In this document: positions 33,029-41,139 of the stretch, piece by piece | Numbering within the stretch: the stretch's first letter is position 1 | Layout of the letters: the number at the start of each line of letters is the position of its first letter | NCBI GenBank assembly: GCA_030425285.1 | Contig: JAUIAY010000001.1 | Span: 186,001-250,000 of the forward strand | DNA length: 64,000 nucleotides | Direction of reading: 5' to 3' | From: Bacteroidia bacterium | Lineage (GTDB): Bacteria; Bacteroidota; Bacteroidia; Flavobacteriales; Flavobacteriaceae | Translations under genes and position numbers: made by a program | The notes under the pieces: model-generated | Database searches by the model: none | What the model was told of the DNA's origin: nothing | What the model saw: only the letters and a program-made list of their open reading frames with translations

Positions 33029-33357
33029 CTTTCTGGAGCCAACTCAACTTCCAAACCATCCAATTCAGGGGTAACTTGAATCTGACAACCTAAACGCGAA
33101 TTGTCCTTTACGTAAAATGCCTCACTCAACATCGCTTCTTCGTCATCCTGCATTTCAGGAAGTTCATGGTCAGACATAACATAGCATTGGCAGGATGCAC
33201 ACATGGCCATGCCACCACAAATACCGATGGTTCCCTCTGGAGCTAATTCATAACTCCTGACAACTTCCATGAGGTTCATGGCCATATCGGTTGGTGCCAG
33301 AACTTCATGGGTATTACCATCTCTGTCTGTAATTTTTAATGTAACGTCTTGTTCCAT
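33025..33357 (-). CDS. 2Fe-2S ferredoxin, adrenodoxin/ISC type
   Basis: This 110-residue plant-type ferredoxin of the vertebrate/ISC subgroup has cluster cysteines at 47, 53, 56 and 91 (GICGGMAMCASCQC and LGCQI), the CX5CX2C...C spacing. It is a cytoplasmic one-electron carrier. The gene directly follows the flavoprotein reductase gene with a one-base overlap, so the pair very likely forms an NADPH-ferredoxin reductase/ferredoxin couple. A role in iron-sulfur assembly is plausible given NifU and Mrp genes nearby. Confidence 0.92.
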   Translation of the reverse strand: MEQDVTLKITDRDGNTHEVLAPTDMAMNLMEVVRSYELAPEGTIGICGGMAMCASCQCYVMSDHELPEMQDDEEAMLSEAFYVKDNSRLGCQIQVTPELDGLEVELAPES

Positions 33358-34424
33358 TAGTCAATAGCCTTTACAACTGCTTTAGGAGCCTCTTTACGCG
33401 TACCATCAAAACCATCTACACCACTCACAGTTGTATATTTTAAAACATATCTTTTCCCAGGGTTGATAATTTGGTAAGCTGCCTGACACATTAAGGTAGC
33501 TTCATGGAAACCACAAAGAATAAGCTTTAGCTTTCCTGGGTAGGTATTGACATCTCCAATAGCAAAAATACCCGGAATATTTGTTTGATAATCTAAAGCA
33601 TTGTTGACCTTGATAGCATTCTTTTCAATTTCCAATCCCCAATTAGCAATAGGCCCTAATTTAGGAGACAACCCAAACAATGGAATAAAATGATCACATT
33701 CTATTTCATATTCCTTATCAATATGGATGCTATCAGATTCCTTAACCACAACAGCCGACACTTCATAATCTCCAACAATACCAATAACCTCTGCTGGTGT
33801 TATTAAGTTAATCTTCCCTTTGTTTTTGAGTTCTTGAACTTTTTCAACAGAATCTAAATGCCCACGGAATTCATTTCTTCTATGAATAAGGGTTACCTTG
33901 CTAGCTACATCACTTAAAAAAATACTCCAATCCAATGCCGAATCGCCACCACCTGCTATGACCACTTTTTTATCACGATACATTTCAGGTTCTTTTATCA
34001 TATACTCTACACCTTTATCTTCAAAATGTGAAATGTTGTGAATTAAGGGTTTTCGAGGCTCAAAACTTCCCAAGCCACCAGCAATAGCAACAACCGGCGC
34101 ATGATGTTTTGTGCCTTTATTTGTTGTCACTACAAAAGTCCCGTCCTCTTGTTTATCAATGGTTTCAGCACGTTCACCAAGGGTAAATCCAGGCTCAAAC
34201 TGCTTGCATTGCTCCATTAGTTTATCGGTTAAATCACCTGCCAGAATTTCGGGATAGGCTGGAATATCGTAAATTGGTTTTTTGGGATATATTTCAGAGC
34301 ATTGACCACCCGGTTGTGGCAACGCATCAATTAAATGGCATTTTAACTTGAGCAGTCCAGCTTCAAAAACAGTAAATAGACCTGTTGGACCAGCTCCAAT
34401 GATAAGAATATCAGTTTTAATCAT
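33357..34424 (-). CDS. Ferredoxin-NADP+ reductase, thioredoxin-reductase-like (YumC type)
   Basis: The 355-residue flavoenzyme has an N-terminal FAD site (IIGAGPTGLFTVFEAG, residues about 7-22), a central NAD(P)-binding site (VVIAGGGDSALDWS) and the C-terminal FAD segment GIFAIGDVNTYPGK. The redox-active CxxC of true thioredoxin reductase is absent, which places it in the ferredoxin-NADP reductase (YumC) group. Its partner is the 2Fe-2S ferredoxin encoded immediately downstream. A TAACTTTG -7 box lies 20 bases before the start codon. Confidence 0.9.
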   Translation of the reverse strand: MIKTDILIIGAGPTGLFTVFEAGLLKLKCHLIDALPQPGGQCSEIYPKKPIYDIPAYPEILAGDLTDKLMEQCKQFEPGFTLGERAETIDKQEDGTFVVTTNKGTKHHAPVVAIAGGLGSFEPRKPLIHNISHFEDKGVEYMIKEPEMYRDKKVVIAGGGDSALDWSIFLSDVASKVTLIHRRNEFRGHLDSVEKVQELKNKGKINLITPAEVIGIVGDYEVSAVVVKESDSIHIDKEYEIECDHFIPLFGLSPKLGPIANWGLEIEKNAIKVNNALDYQTNIPGIFAIGDVNTYPGKLKLILCGFHEATLMCQAAYQIINPGKRYVLKYTTVSGVDGFDGTRKEAPKAVVKAID

Positions 34425-34444
34425 GAATTGAATTTTAGGATAAA

Positions 34445-34452
34445 CAAAGTTA
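34445..34452 (-). promoter_or_regulatory. Candidate -7 box (TAACTTTG) of the reductase-ferredoxin operon
   Basis: A perfect TAnnTTTG match on the minus strand, 20 bases upstream of the reductase start codon; no clear -33 TTG at the usual spacing. Confidence 0.45.
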
Positions 34453-34501
34453 TTATTTACATTAATGATAAAATGTGATATTTGTCACATAAGTAGAATT
34501 T

Positions 34502-34744
34502 TTAGGATTCTACATTAATAACCTGTTCAATTTGAGGTGCATATTTCTTGATAGTCATTTCAACGCCAGATTTTAGTGTCATTTGGTTGACACTGCAACC
34601 TACACAAGCCCCTTGAAGCTGCACTTTCACCAATTTATCATCTTCAATTGACAATAACGAAATATCGCCACCATCACTTTGAAGAAACGGGCGAATTTCA
34701 TCAAGCGCTTTTTCAATATTTATTTTTAACTCCTCTGTATTCAT
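34502..34744 (-). CDS. NifU-family iron-sulfur scaffold/carrier (NifU C-terminal type)
   Basis: This 80-residue protein is a stand-alone NifU C-terminal domain with the cluster-binding CxxC pair Cys47/Cys50 in QGACVGCSVNQMTLK, like Nfu-type carriers. It transfers Fe-S clusters to target proteins. Its start lies three bases after the stop of the Mrp ATPase gene, so the two are translated from one mRNA and probably work in the same delivery step. Confidence 0.93.
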   Translation of the reverse strand: MNTEELKINIEKALDEIRPFLQSDGGDISLLSIEDDKLVKVQLQGACVGCSVNQMTLKSGVEMTIKKYAPQIEQVINVES

Positions 34745-34747
34745 TGT

Positions 34748-35884
34748 TTATTTTTTTACCGCTGAACATCCAGCCATAGTTGTTATCTTAATCGCTTCGG
34801 TAGGTGGTAAATTATCATTTCGTCTAACTACTTCTTGAACCACATTTTGGGTAAGCGTTTCAAATGCCTGCTCCAACACCGTAGCTGTTTGTAAAGCAGC
34901 TGGTCTTCCAATATCACCTGCTTCACGGATACTTTGCACCAATGGCAACTCTCCTAAAAATGGCACCTGTAAATCCTCGGCTAAATTTTTAGCACCTTCT
35001 TGTCCAAAGATATAATATTTATTATCAGGAAGCTCCTCTGGTGTAAAATAAGCCATATTTTCAATAATCCCTAAAACTGGTACATTGATACTCTCCTGCT
35101 GAAACATAGCCACACCTTTTTTAGCATCGGCTAATGCCACGTTTTGAGGGGTACTCACTACCACAGCACCTGTAATTGGCAATGACTGCATAATACTTAA
35201 ATGAATGTCACCCGTTCCAGGAGGTAAATCAATAAGCATAAAATCCAGTTCACCCCAATGTGCATCAAAAATCATTTGGTTTAAAGCTTTGGCCGCCATT
35301 GGACCACGCCAAACAACAGCTTGATTAGGTTGTGTAAAAAACCCAATAGATAAAACCTTAACGCCATAATTTTCTATAGGCTTCATTTTGGACTTGCCCT
35401 CTACGTTTACCGCTAGAGGTCTTTCATGTTCTACATCAAACATAATGGGAACTGAAGGCCCATAAATATCCGCATCCAAAATACCTACTTTAAAGCCCAT
35501 TTTGGCCAAAGTAACTGCTAAATTGGCTGTAACTGTAGACTTACCAACACCACCTTTTCCGGAGGCTATGGCTATAATATTTTGAATACCCGGAATAGCC
35601 TTTCCTTTAATCACATTAGGTGCTGACTTGGTAGGTGCATCAACCTTGACATTCACTTTAATTTTAGCTTTTTCATATACTAAATCATGAATAGTTTTCA
35701 TGATATCAACCTCGGTTTTCTTCTTGGCTTGCAGACTTGGGTTTGCTATGGTAATATCGACTACCACCTCATCACCAAAAGTAACGACATTTTTTACAGC
35801 ACCACTCTCCACCATATTCTGACCTTCACCAGGCACCGAAATGCTTTCAAGGGCTTTTAATATATCTTGTTTGTTTAATTTCAC
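34748..35884 (-). CDS. mrp: Mrp/ApbC P-loop Fe-S carrier ATPase
   Basis: The 378-residue protein has an N-terminal MIP18/DUF59 domain (about 1-85) and a ParA-like ATPase with the deviant Walker A SGKGGVGKST (108-117), GILDADIYGPS and DLPPGTGD. It binds and transfers Fe-S clusters in an ATP-dependent manner. The CxxC seen in many Mrp proteins after the ENM motif is not present (ENMAYFTPEE), as is common in this phylum. A TATATTTG box lies at 35915-35922, 30 bases upstream. NifU follows. Confidence 0.93.
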   Translation of the reverse strand: MKLNKQDILKALESISVPGEGQNMVESGAVKNVVTFGDEVVVDITIANPSLQAKKKTEVDIMKTIHDLVYEKAKIKVNVKVDAPTKSAPNVIKGKAIPGIQNIIAIASGKGGVGKSTVTANLAVTLAKMGFKVGILDADIYGPSVPIMFDVEHERPLAVNVEGKSKMKPIENYGVKVLSIGFFTQPNQAVVWRGPMAAKALNQMIFDAHWGELDFMLIDLPPGTGDIHLSIMQSLPITGAVVVSTPQNVALADAKKGVAMFQQESINVPVLGIIENMAYFTPEELPDNKYYIFGQEGAKNLAEDLQVPFLGELPLVQSIREAGDIGRPAALQTATVLEQAFETLTQNVVQEVVRRNDNLPPTEAIKITTMAGCSAVKK

Positions 35885-35914
35885 GGAATTCTAATTTAGA
35901 TTTATTCTAAAGTG

Positions 35915-35922
35915 CAAATATA
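35915..35922 (-). promoter_or_regulatory. Candidate -7 box (TATATTTG) of the mrp-nifU operon
   Basis: A perfect TAnnTTTG match on the minus strand, 30 bases before the mrp start codon; the -33 element is not evident. Confidence 0.45.
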
Positions 35923-36025
35923 CAGCGAATTGTTTAGATTTTGAAACGGATTGATTGAAATGATTGATGTTCTAATTTGTGTTTGTTATTAAACATTAAA
36001 CAACCAAAAATTGAAATTTTCTAAA

Positions 36026-36355
36026 TCAAATTTCTTGCGCGGGATCCCAAAATACCTCATCAAAATTCTGGATTTGACTATTGATAACGATTATGCCTTC
36101 ACTTTCCAATAATTGCTGCATAAGATTGGTGCCGTCAAAGTGATGCTTACCGGTTAACAATCCATTTCTATTAACAACCCTATGAGCTGGCACGTCTTTT
36201 CCCACAGAACCATTCATAGCATAGCCTACCATTCTGGCACTTCTAGGAGCTGCTAAATATTTAGCAATAGCACCATAACTTGTCACTCTTCCATAAGGAA
36301 TCTGTCGAGCTACCTCATAGACTTTTTCAAAAAAATTCAAGGTTTCCGGTTTCAT
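36026..36355 (-). CDS. Alkyltransferase-like protein (MGMT fold, no acceptor cysteine)
   Basis: This 109-residue protein is the DNA-binding methyltransferase domain of the O6-alkylguanine family, with YGRVTSYGAIAKYLAAPRSARMVGYAM including the arginine finger region. The active-site PCHRV motif reads PAHRV, with Ala57 in place of the acceptor cysteine. It therefore cannot dealkylate DNA and should act as an Atl-type protein, which flags O6-alkylguanine for nucleotide excision repair. It is the third gene of the trmB-LysE operon, its start sharing one base with the LysE stop. Confidence 0.9.
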   Translation of the reverse strand: MKPETLNFFEKVYEVARQIPYGRVTSYGAIAKYLAAPRSARMVGYAMNGSVGKDVPAHRVVNRNGLLTGKHHFDGTNLMQQLLESEGIIVINSQIQNFDEVFWDPAQEI

Positions 36356-36984
36356 TACAGTTCCTTTAAAATATTAATAAGTGTAATGACTGCTATCACA
36401 CCTGTAATGATTCCAATGAGATAATTCATCCCTTTTTGCGAAGTGATTTTTGTACCTTTTATTTTATCAAAAAAGAACATATAAATATATAACGCTACAA
36501 ACGCTCCAGAAGTCGCTCCAGCAACATAAGCTGTAATACCTGTATTGTCAAACTCCAACCAGCCAAAGGAGGCTATAGTTATAGCTACATAAGATTGAAA
36601 TGGAATGGGAAATACATTTATGGCAGACATGAATATACCCTGAAAAAAACGACTAGATTTACTTTTGACTTCTACATCCTTGTTCTTTTTTTCAGTGCTT
36701 TTAGCAATTAGTAAAAAATAGATACTAATCAAAACGAAAATAACAAACGCTACACGTTGCAAAATATCGATAACGTCTGGGTGTTTATTCAAATAGCGTG
36801 CAAAAACCGTGGCTATAAGTGCTTGAAAAATGATGATGAGGCAAGCCCCCAAAGAAAACATAATGCCACGCGTGTGGCCATCTTTAAGGCTTATTTTAGC
36901 AGCTGTCATATTTAACAAGCCTGGTGGTAGCGTTGCCAAAAAGGTCGCAATGAATCCTGCCAAAAAAACTACCGTGATATTCAA
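36355..36984 (-). CDS. LysE/RhtB-family exporter
   Basis: The 209-residue membrane protein has six hydrophobic helices, and its N-terminus (GFIATFLATLPPGLLNMTAAKISLKDG) matches the LysE family pattern of a proline-rich helix 1 followed by a conserved loop. Members export amino acids such as lysine, homoserine or threonine. The substrate is not predictable. Its start overlaps trmB by four bases and it is followed by the alkyltransferase-like gene, so translation is coupled along the operon. Confidence 0.83.
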   Translation of the reverse strand: MNITVVFLAGFIATFLATLPPGLLNMTAAKISLKDGHTRGIMFSLGACLIIIFQALIATVFARYLNKHPDVIDILQRVAFVIFVLISIYFLLIAKSTEKKNKDVEVKSKSSRFFQGIFMSAINVFPIPFQSYVAITIASFGWLEFDNTGITAYVAGATSGAFVALYIYMFFFDKIKGTKITSQKGMNYLIGIITGVIAVITLINILKEL

Positions 36985-37661
36985 GAATCCTTTATTTTAA
37001 ACCTAATATACGTAATTGGTTTGTTTTGTTCTAAATATTGACTCTCATAAAATGTTTGAATACTGGTCACTGCTTCAGGACTCCCTTCCTGTTTATAAAC
37101 ATTGTGATTAGCATAAAGCACCTCGTGTCCTTCGCCATGCAATAACCCTAATGTATAACCATGCATAAATTCACTATCGGTTTTAAGGTTTACAACACCA
37201 TCAGGTTTCAGGATCGTTTTGTAACGCTTTAAAAACTCCGAATTGGTCATACGATGTTTGGTGCGTTTATATTTTATTTGCGGGTCTGGGAACGTAATCC
37301 AAATTTCATCTACTTCATGTTTTTCAAAAGCCCAATCAATAAGTTCAATTTGTGTTCGTAAAAAACCAACATTGGTAATACCTTCTTCAATAGCGGTTTT
37401 AGCACCTCTCCAAAAACGAGCACCTTTAATATCAACTCCTATAAAGTTCTTTTCAGGATACTTTTTGGCTAATGCTACAGAATACTCACCCTTGCCGCAA
37501 CCTAGCTCTAGAACAATGGGATTATTGTTTTTAAAAAAGTCTTTGTTCCAATTTCCTTTTAATGTAAACTCTTGACTCACCAGTTGATCTCGCGTAGGCT
37601 GAACCACGTTTTTAAAAGTCTCGTTTTCTTTAAAGCGCTTGAGTTTATTTTTACTTCCCAC
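36981..37661 (-). CDS. trmB: TrmB, tRNA (guanine46-N7)-methyltransferase
   Basis: This 226-residue SAM-dependent enzyme has the TrmB motifs IVLELGCGKGEYSVALA (about 50-66), NFIGVDIKGARFWRGAK and the characteristic WITFPDPQIKYKRTKHR segment. It modifies G46 in the variable loop of many tRNAs. It is first in a three-gene operon with the LysE exporter and the alkyltransferase-like protein. Length is normal. Confidence 0.93.
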   Translation of the reverse strand: MGSKNKLKRFKENETFKNVVQPTRDQLVSQEFTLKGNWNKDFFKNNNPIVLELGCGKGEYSVALAKKYPEKNFIGVDIKGARFWRGAKTAIEEGITNVGFLRTQIELIDWAFEKHEVDEIWITFPDPQIKYKRTKHRMTNSEFLKRYKTILKPDGVVNLKTDSEFMHGYTLGLLHGEGHEVLYANHNVYKQEGSPEAVTSIQTFYESQYLEQNKPITYIRFKIKDS

Positions 37662-37727
37662 TACTTATTTAATGTTTTATAAAAGTTTCGGTAAAATTAC
37701 GGAAATATGTTGAAGCGAATATATGCT

Positions 37728-37735
37728 TACCTTTG
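37728..37735 (+). promoter_or_regulatory. -7 box (TACCTTTG) just before the glycosyltransferase start: leaderless promoter
   Basis: TACCTTTG fits TAnnTTTG and ends seven bases before the ATG at 37742, with a TTG at 37710-37712 (15-base spacer). Transcription would begin at or next to the start codon, predicting a leaderless mRNA. This also excludes the upstream TTG start at 37733, which lies inside the box. Confidence 0.55.
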
Positions 37736-37741
37736 TTTTTA

Positions 37742-38803
37742 ATGTCTGAAAAAAAGCGAATTTTAGTAGCGCCTTTGAATTGGGGTTTAGGTCATGCCAC
37801 GCGATGCATACCTATCATAAAGGCTCTACTAGCCAATAACTTTGATCCTGTAATAGCCAGTGATGGTGCTGCATTGGAACTGCTGAAAAGGGAATTTCCA
37901 AATCTACTTTGTTTGGAGTTGCCTCCTTACAACATCACGTATTCCAAAAAGGGCAGTCGATTTAAGTATAAAATTTTAAAGGACTCTCCAAAAATACTTA
38001 AGAACATTAAAGTTGAAAGGCAGGCTACAGCTAATATTGTAGCAAATCATAATATTGCTGGTATTATTTCCGACAATCGATTTGGGGTTCTACACAAAGG
38101 CATTCCAAATGTTTTTATGACCCATCAATTACAAGTTTTAAGTGGTAGCACAACATGGTTGAGTACCAAAATGCATCAAAAAATCATCAAGAAATTTGAT
38201 GAGTGTTGGGTCCCTGACTCTAAAGATGAGCCAAATTTAAGTGGTAAACTTGGTCATACTGACGCTATGGACCTTAAACTGAAATATGTTGGTCCGATAA
38301 GTAGATTTAACAGACAAGACATTCGTATTGTTTATGATATTATGGTTTTAATATCAGGACCCGAACCACAACGAACCTTATTGGAAGAAAAACTGATGAG
38401 CGAACTTCGTCATTTTACAGGAAAAGTGTTATTTGTAAAAGGTATCGTGGAAGGTGATATTAAAAAAGACACCAGGAACCATATTACTTATTATAACTAT
38501 CTCACCAGTGATTTATTGGAAAAAGCCATAAATGAAAGCAAGCTGGTCATTTCTCGATCTGGATACACCACCATTATGGATTTGGCAAAATTAGGAAAAC
38601 AAGCCTTTTTTATACCAACTCCAGGTCAATTCGAACAAGTATACTTGGCAGAGACCCTACATAAAAACCGAATTGTACCGAGTTGTTCCCAAGAAAGTTT
38701 TTCTCTGAATATACTTGAAAAGTTAAAAGATTTTGAAGGTTTACAGGCTATAGATTATAATGTGGATTACAAAAATCTATTCGGCCTTTTCCATACTGAA
38801 TGA
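37742..38803 (+). CDS. Glycosyltransferase, MurG/TIGR00661-like
   Basis: The start is ATG 37742 (MSEKKRILVAPLNWGLGHATRC). The 353-residue protein has the GT-B N-terminal loop GLGHATRCIPI (about 15-25) and the C-terminal nucleotide-sugar binding part (VISRSGYTTIMDLAKLGKQAFFIPTPGQFEQ), like MurG and the TIGR00661 family. The acceptor and sugar are unknown; it may work on lipid-linked sugars. Its 3' end overlaps the convergent phoR-like gene by 27 bases. Confidence 0.83.
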   Translation: MSEKKRILVAPLNWGLGHATRCIPIIKALLANNFDPVIASDGAALELLKREFPNLLCLELPPYNITYSKKGSRFKYKILKDSPKILKNIKVERQATANIVANHNIAGIISDNRFGVLHKGIPNVFMTHQLQVLSGSTTWLSTKMHQKIIKKFDECWVPDSKDEPNLSGKLGHTDAMDLKLKYVGPISRFNRQDIRIVYDIMVLISGPEPQRTLLEEKLMSELRHFTGKVLFVKGIVEGDIKKDTRNHITYYNYLTSDLLEKAINESKLVISRSGYTTIMDLAKLGKQAFFIPTPGQFEQVYLAETLHKNRIVPSCSQESFSLNILEKLKDFEGLQAIDYNVDYKNLFGLFHTE

Positions 38804-39817
38804 AAATTCGCTACCAACATCTACTTCACTTTCTATATAAATACGTTCGTCGTGCGCTTCAATGATATGTTTCACAATAGATAAGCCCAAACCTGATCCG
38901 CCTTCTTTTCTGGAGCCGCTTTTATCGACACGATAGAATCTTTCAAAAATTCGTTTAATATGATCAGAAGCAATTCCCTCACCATTGTCCGTAACACGGA
39001 CAATTACCTTATTCTTTATTAAATTTTCGATACTTACTTCAGTAGTTCCCTTTTCTCTTCCGTATTTAATGGAGTTAACAATAAGATTTGTAAGTACTTG
39101 CTGAATACGCTCTTTGTCGGCATAGACCATAATTGGCTTTGGGTAATCCATGTCAAAAGTCAAGGATATTTTCTTTTTGGCGGCTTTCATCTCCAATAGG
39201 TCAAAAACACTTTGAATCAAATCTACAATGTCAAAAACCTCTTTATTAAGGCTCAAATCACCTACTTCCAATTTGGTTATCATATCCAAATCCTTAACGA
39301 TGTATATGAGTCTTTCAACTCCTTTATTAGCCCTATTTAAATATTTAGTCCTGATTTTTTTGTCTTCAACTGCACCATCCAACAAAGTGAGTAAATAGCC
39401 TTGAACCGTAAACAATGGTGTTTTTAATTCGTGAGATACATTTCCTAAAAATTCCTTTCTATATTCTTCACGAACTTTCAAGGTCTCTATTTCCAACTTT
39501 TTGTCCTTTGCATATTTGTCAATCTCTTTGGTAAGAGTTGCCATATCTGTTGTTATGGGCTGATTTCTTAAGGTTGTCGCTTCTAATAGAGTCAAATCGT
39601 CATAAATTTTCTTGACCCGTCTATAAATAAATCGTTCGACTCGATATTGAATAGTCAAAAAAGAAAGAACACAAAAAACTAGTATGAATGGCAATAACAA
39701 CCAAGAAAGCGCATTGGAGTAATATAAAAAAACACTCAAAAGGAGTGTTAATAAAATAGTAAGATAGAGCGATGTTTTAATCGCAAACTTATACGTTTTC
39801 TTTAATTTCTGCATCAA
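38777..39817 (-). CDS. Sensor histidine kinase, PhoR-like
   Basis: The 346-residue kinase has two adjacent N-terminal membrane helices (about 12-34 and 38-56) with almost no periplasmic loop, then a coiled region. The HisKA motif carries His129 in FLGNVSHELKTPL, and the HATPase domain has N box LTNLIVNSIKYG, DNGEGI and GSGLGLSIVKHI. It is the PhoR-type partner of the upstream OmpR-type regulator, overlapping it by four bases. With no sensory loop it may read membrane or phosphate-transport state through a partner. MMQ at the start leaves a choice of two ATGs. Confidence 0.92.
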   Translation of the reverse strand: MMQKLKKTYKFAIKTSLYLTILLTLLLSVFLYYSNALSWLLLPFILVFCVLSFLTIQYRVERFIYRRVKKIYDDLTLLEATTLRNQPITTDMATLTKEIDKYAKDKKLEIETLKVREEYRKEFLGNVSHELKTPLFTVQGYLLTLLDGAVEDKKIRTKYLNRANKGVERLIYIVKDLDMITKLEVGDLSLNKEVFDIVDLIQSVFDLLEMKAAKKKISLTFDMDYPKPIMVYADKERIQQVLTNLIVNSIKYGREKGTTEVSIENLIKNKVIVRVTDNGEGIASDHIKRIFERFYRVDKSGSRKEGGSGLGLSIVKHIIEAHDERIYIESEVDVGSEFSFSMEKAE

Positions 39818-40497
39818 TCAATAAACTTATAGCCCACGCCTTTTACAGTTTTAAACGATTTATCGCCAATTTTCTCTCGCAGCTTTCTAATGTGAACATC
39901 AATTGTACGGCCTCCGACCACAACCTCATTGCCCCATACTTTGTCCAAGATATCTTCGCGTTTAAAAACTTTGCCTGGTTTTGACGCCAATAAAGATAAT
40001 AATTCAAACTCTTTTCTAGGCAAAATAATCTCTTCGCCTTTCAAGGTAATCTTATATTCATCGCGATTAATGACTAACGACCCAATTTTCATAACCGAAT
40101 CTGTAGTTTCTTCTTCTTTCAACCTACGCAACAAAGCTTTTACCTTACTTACTAAAACTTTTGGCTTGATAGGTTTGGTTATATAATCATCTGCTCCAGC
40201 ATCAAAACCAGCAACTTGTGAGTAATCTTCACCTCTTGCTGTTAAAAACGTTATGATGGTTTCACTCAATTCTGGCGCTTTTCTAATTTGCTCGCAAGCT
40301 TCAATACCGTCCATTTCAGGCATCATAACATCCATAATTATTAAATGCGGGCGTTCTTTCTTGGCTTTTTTTACAGCCTCAACACCATCGGAAGCTGTAC
40401 TAATTTGATATCCTTCAGCGGATAAGTTGTAACCTACAATTTCTAAAATGTCTGGTTCATCATCTACCAATAGGATCTTAATGTCTTTTTTCTTCAT
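39814..40497 (-). CDS. OmpR/PhoB-family response regulator
   Basis: The 227-residue regulator has a receiver domain with the acidic pair Asp12/Asp13, phosphoacceptor Asp56 (LIIMDVMMPEMDG) and conserved Lys in DYITKPIKPK. A winged-helix DNA-binding domain (about 130-225) ends in RTIDVHIRKLREKIG and VKGVGYKF. It is PhoB-like, and its kinase partner follows with a four-base overlap. Phosphate control is likely by similarity, but no pst or pho genes are in the window to confirm this. Confidence 0.93.
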   Translation of the reverse strand: MKKKDIKILLVDDEPDILEIVGYNLSAEGYQISTASDGVEAVKKAKKERPHLIIMDVMMPEMDGIEACEQIRKAPELSETIITFLTARGEDYSQVAGFDAGADDYITKPIKPKVLVSKVKALLRRLKEEETTDSVMKIGSLVINRDEYKITLKGEEIILPRKEFELLSLLASKPGKVFKREDILDKVWGNEVVVGGRTIDVHIRKLREKIGDKSFKTVKGVGYKFID

Positions 40498-40689
40498 TAT
40501 AATTAAAAATACAAAAAGTAAAGATAAAATTAATAACAGACAATAAACCTCTACAAAGGGATAAATAACATTTAGGTAACCTTAATGTTACAATTCGATT
40601 AATTTAATACAGCAAAAACCTGTTTTAACATATCTTTTGGCATACATATTGAAGATAAATTAGTAACTTGTTAGTAACAATATTTTTTT

Positions 40690-41031
40690 ATGGGCAAAAA
40701 AAATACTTTTTTTATACTATTTTTTTTCATTTACGTAGCAATGCATCAAGTCAATGCACAATCGGTTGTGGAAAAAAATCCGCCTGCCCAAGTTTCAAAT
40801 ATTGATGATTTATCAATCTACCCAAACCCAACCACAAATGGTAAGCTATATATTGTTACCAAAAACAATTTTACTAAAGAAGTAACCATTTATAATGTTT
40901 TAGGAAAAGAAGTTATTTCTACTTCCTTGTATGGCAAGGAGTTAAATGTTTCAAAACTAAAACCTGGCGTATATATAATAAAGGTTACTGAAAATGGTAT
41001 TAGTGCCACTCGTAAACTAATAGTTAAGTAA
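40690..41031 (+). CDS. Minimal T9SS cargo: signal peptide plus type A sorting domain only
   Basis: This 113-residue protein is almost only a signal peptide (about 1-23, ending VNAQS) and a complete type IX secretion C-terminal domain. The domain has the markers LSIYPNPTTNGKLYI, VTIYNVLGKEV, LKPGVYIIKV and the final basic RKLIVK. Only about 15 residues lie between them, so there is no enzymatic or adhesive domain. It would be exported through the Sec and T9SS pathways and attached to the cell surface. Its purpose is unknown. It is transcribed divergently from the phoB-like gene. Confidence 0.85.
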   Translation: MGKKNTFFILFFFIYVAMHQVNAQSVVEKNPPAQVSNIDDLSIYPNPTTNGKLYIVTKNNFTKEVTIYNVLGKEVISTSLYGKELNVSKLKPGVYIIKVTENGISATRKLIVK

Positions 41032-41105
41032 ACATTTTCAATATTAACTTATTGTAAAAAAACTTCATCCTTCTCATAAAATTAGAAAAAAACCTAATTT
41101 CTGCC

Positions 41106-41113
41106 TATATTTG
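41106..41113 (+). promoter_or_regulatory. Candidate -7 box (TATATTTG) for the lamin-tail protein gene
   Basis: An exact TAnnTTTG match 26 bases upstream of the start codon at 41140. Confidence 0.5.
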
Positions 41114-41139
41114 TTGACCTAATTTTATATAAAATAATT

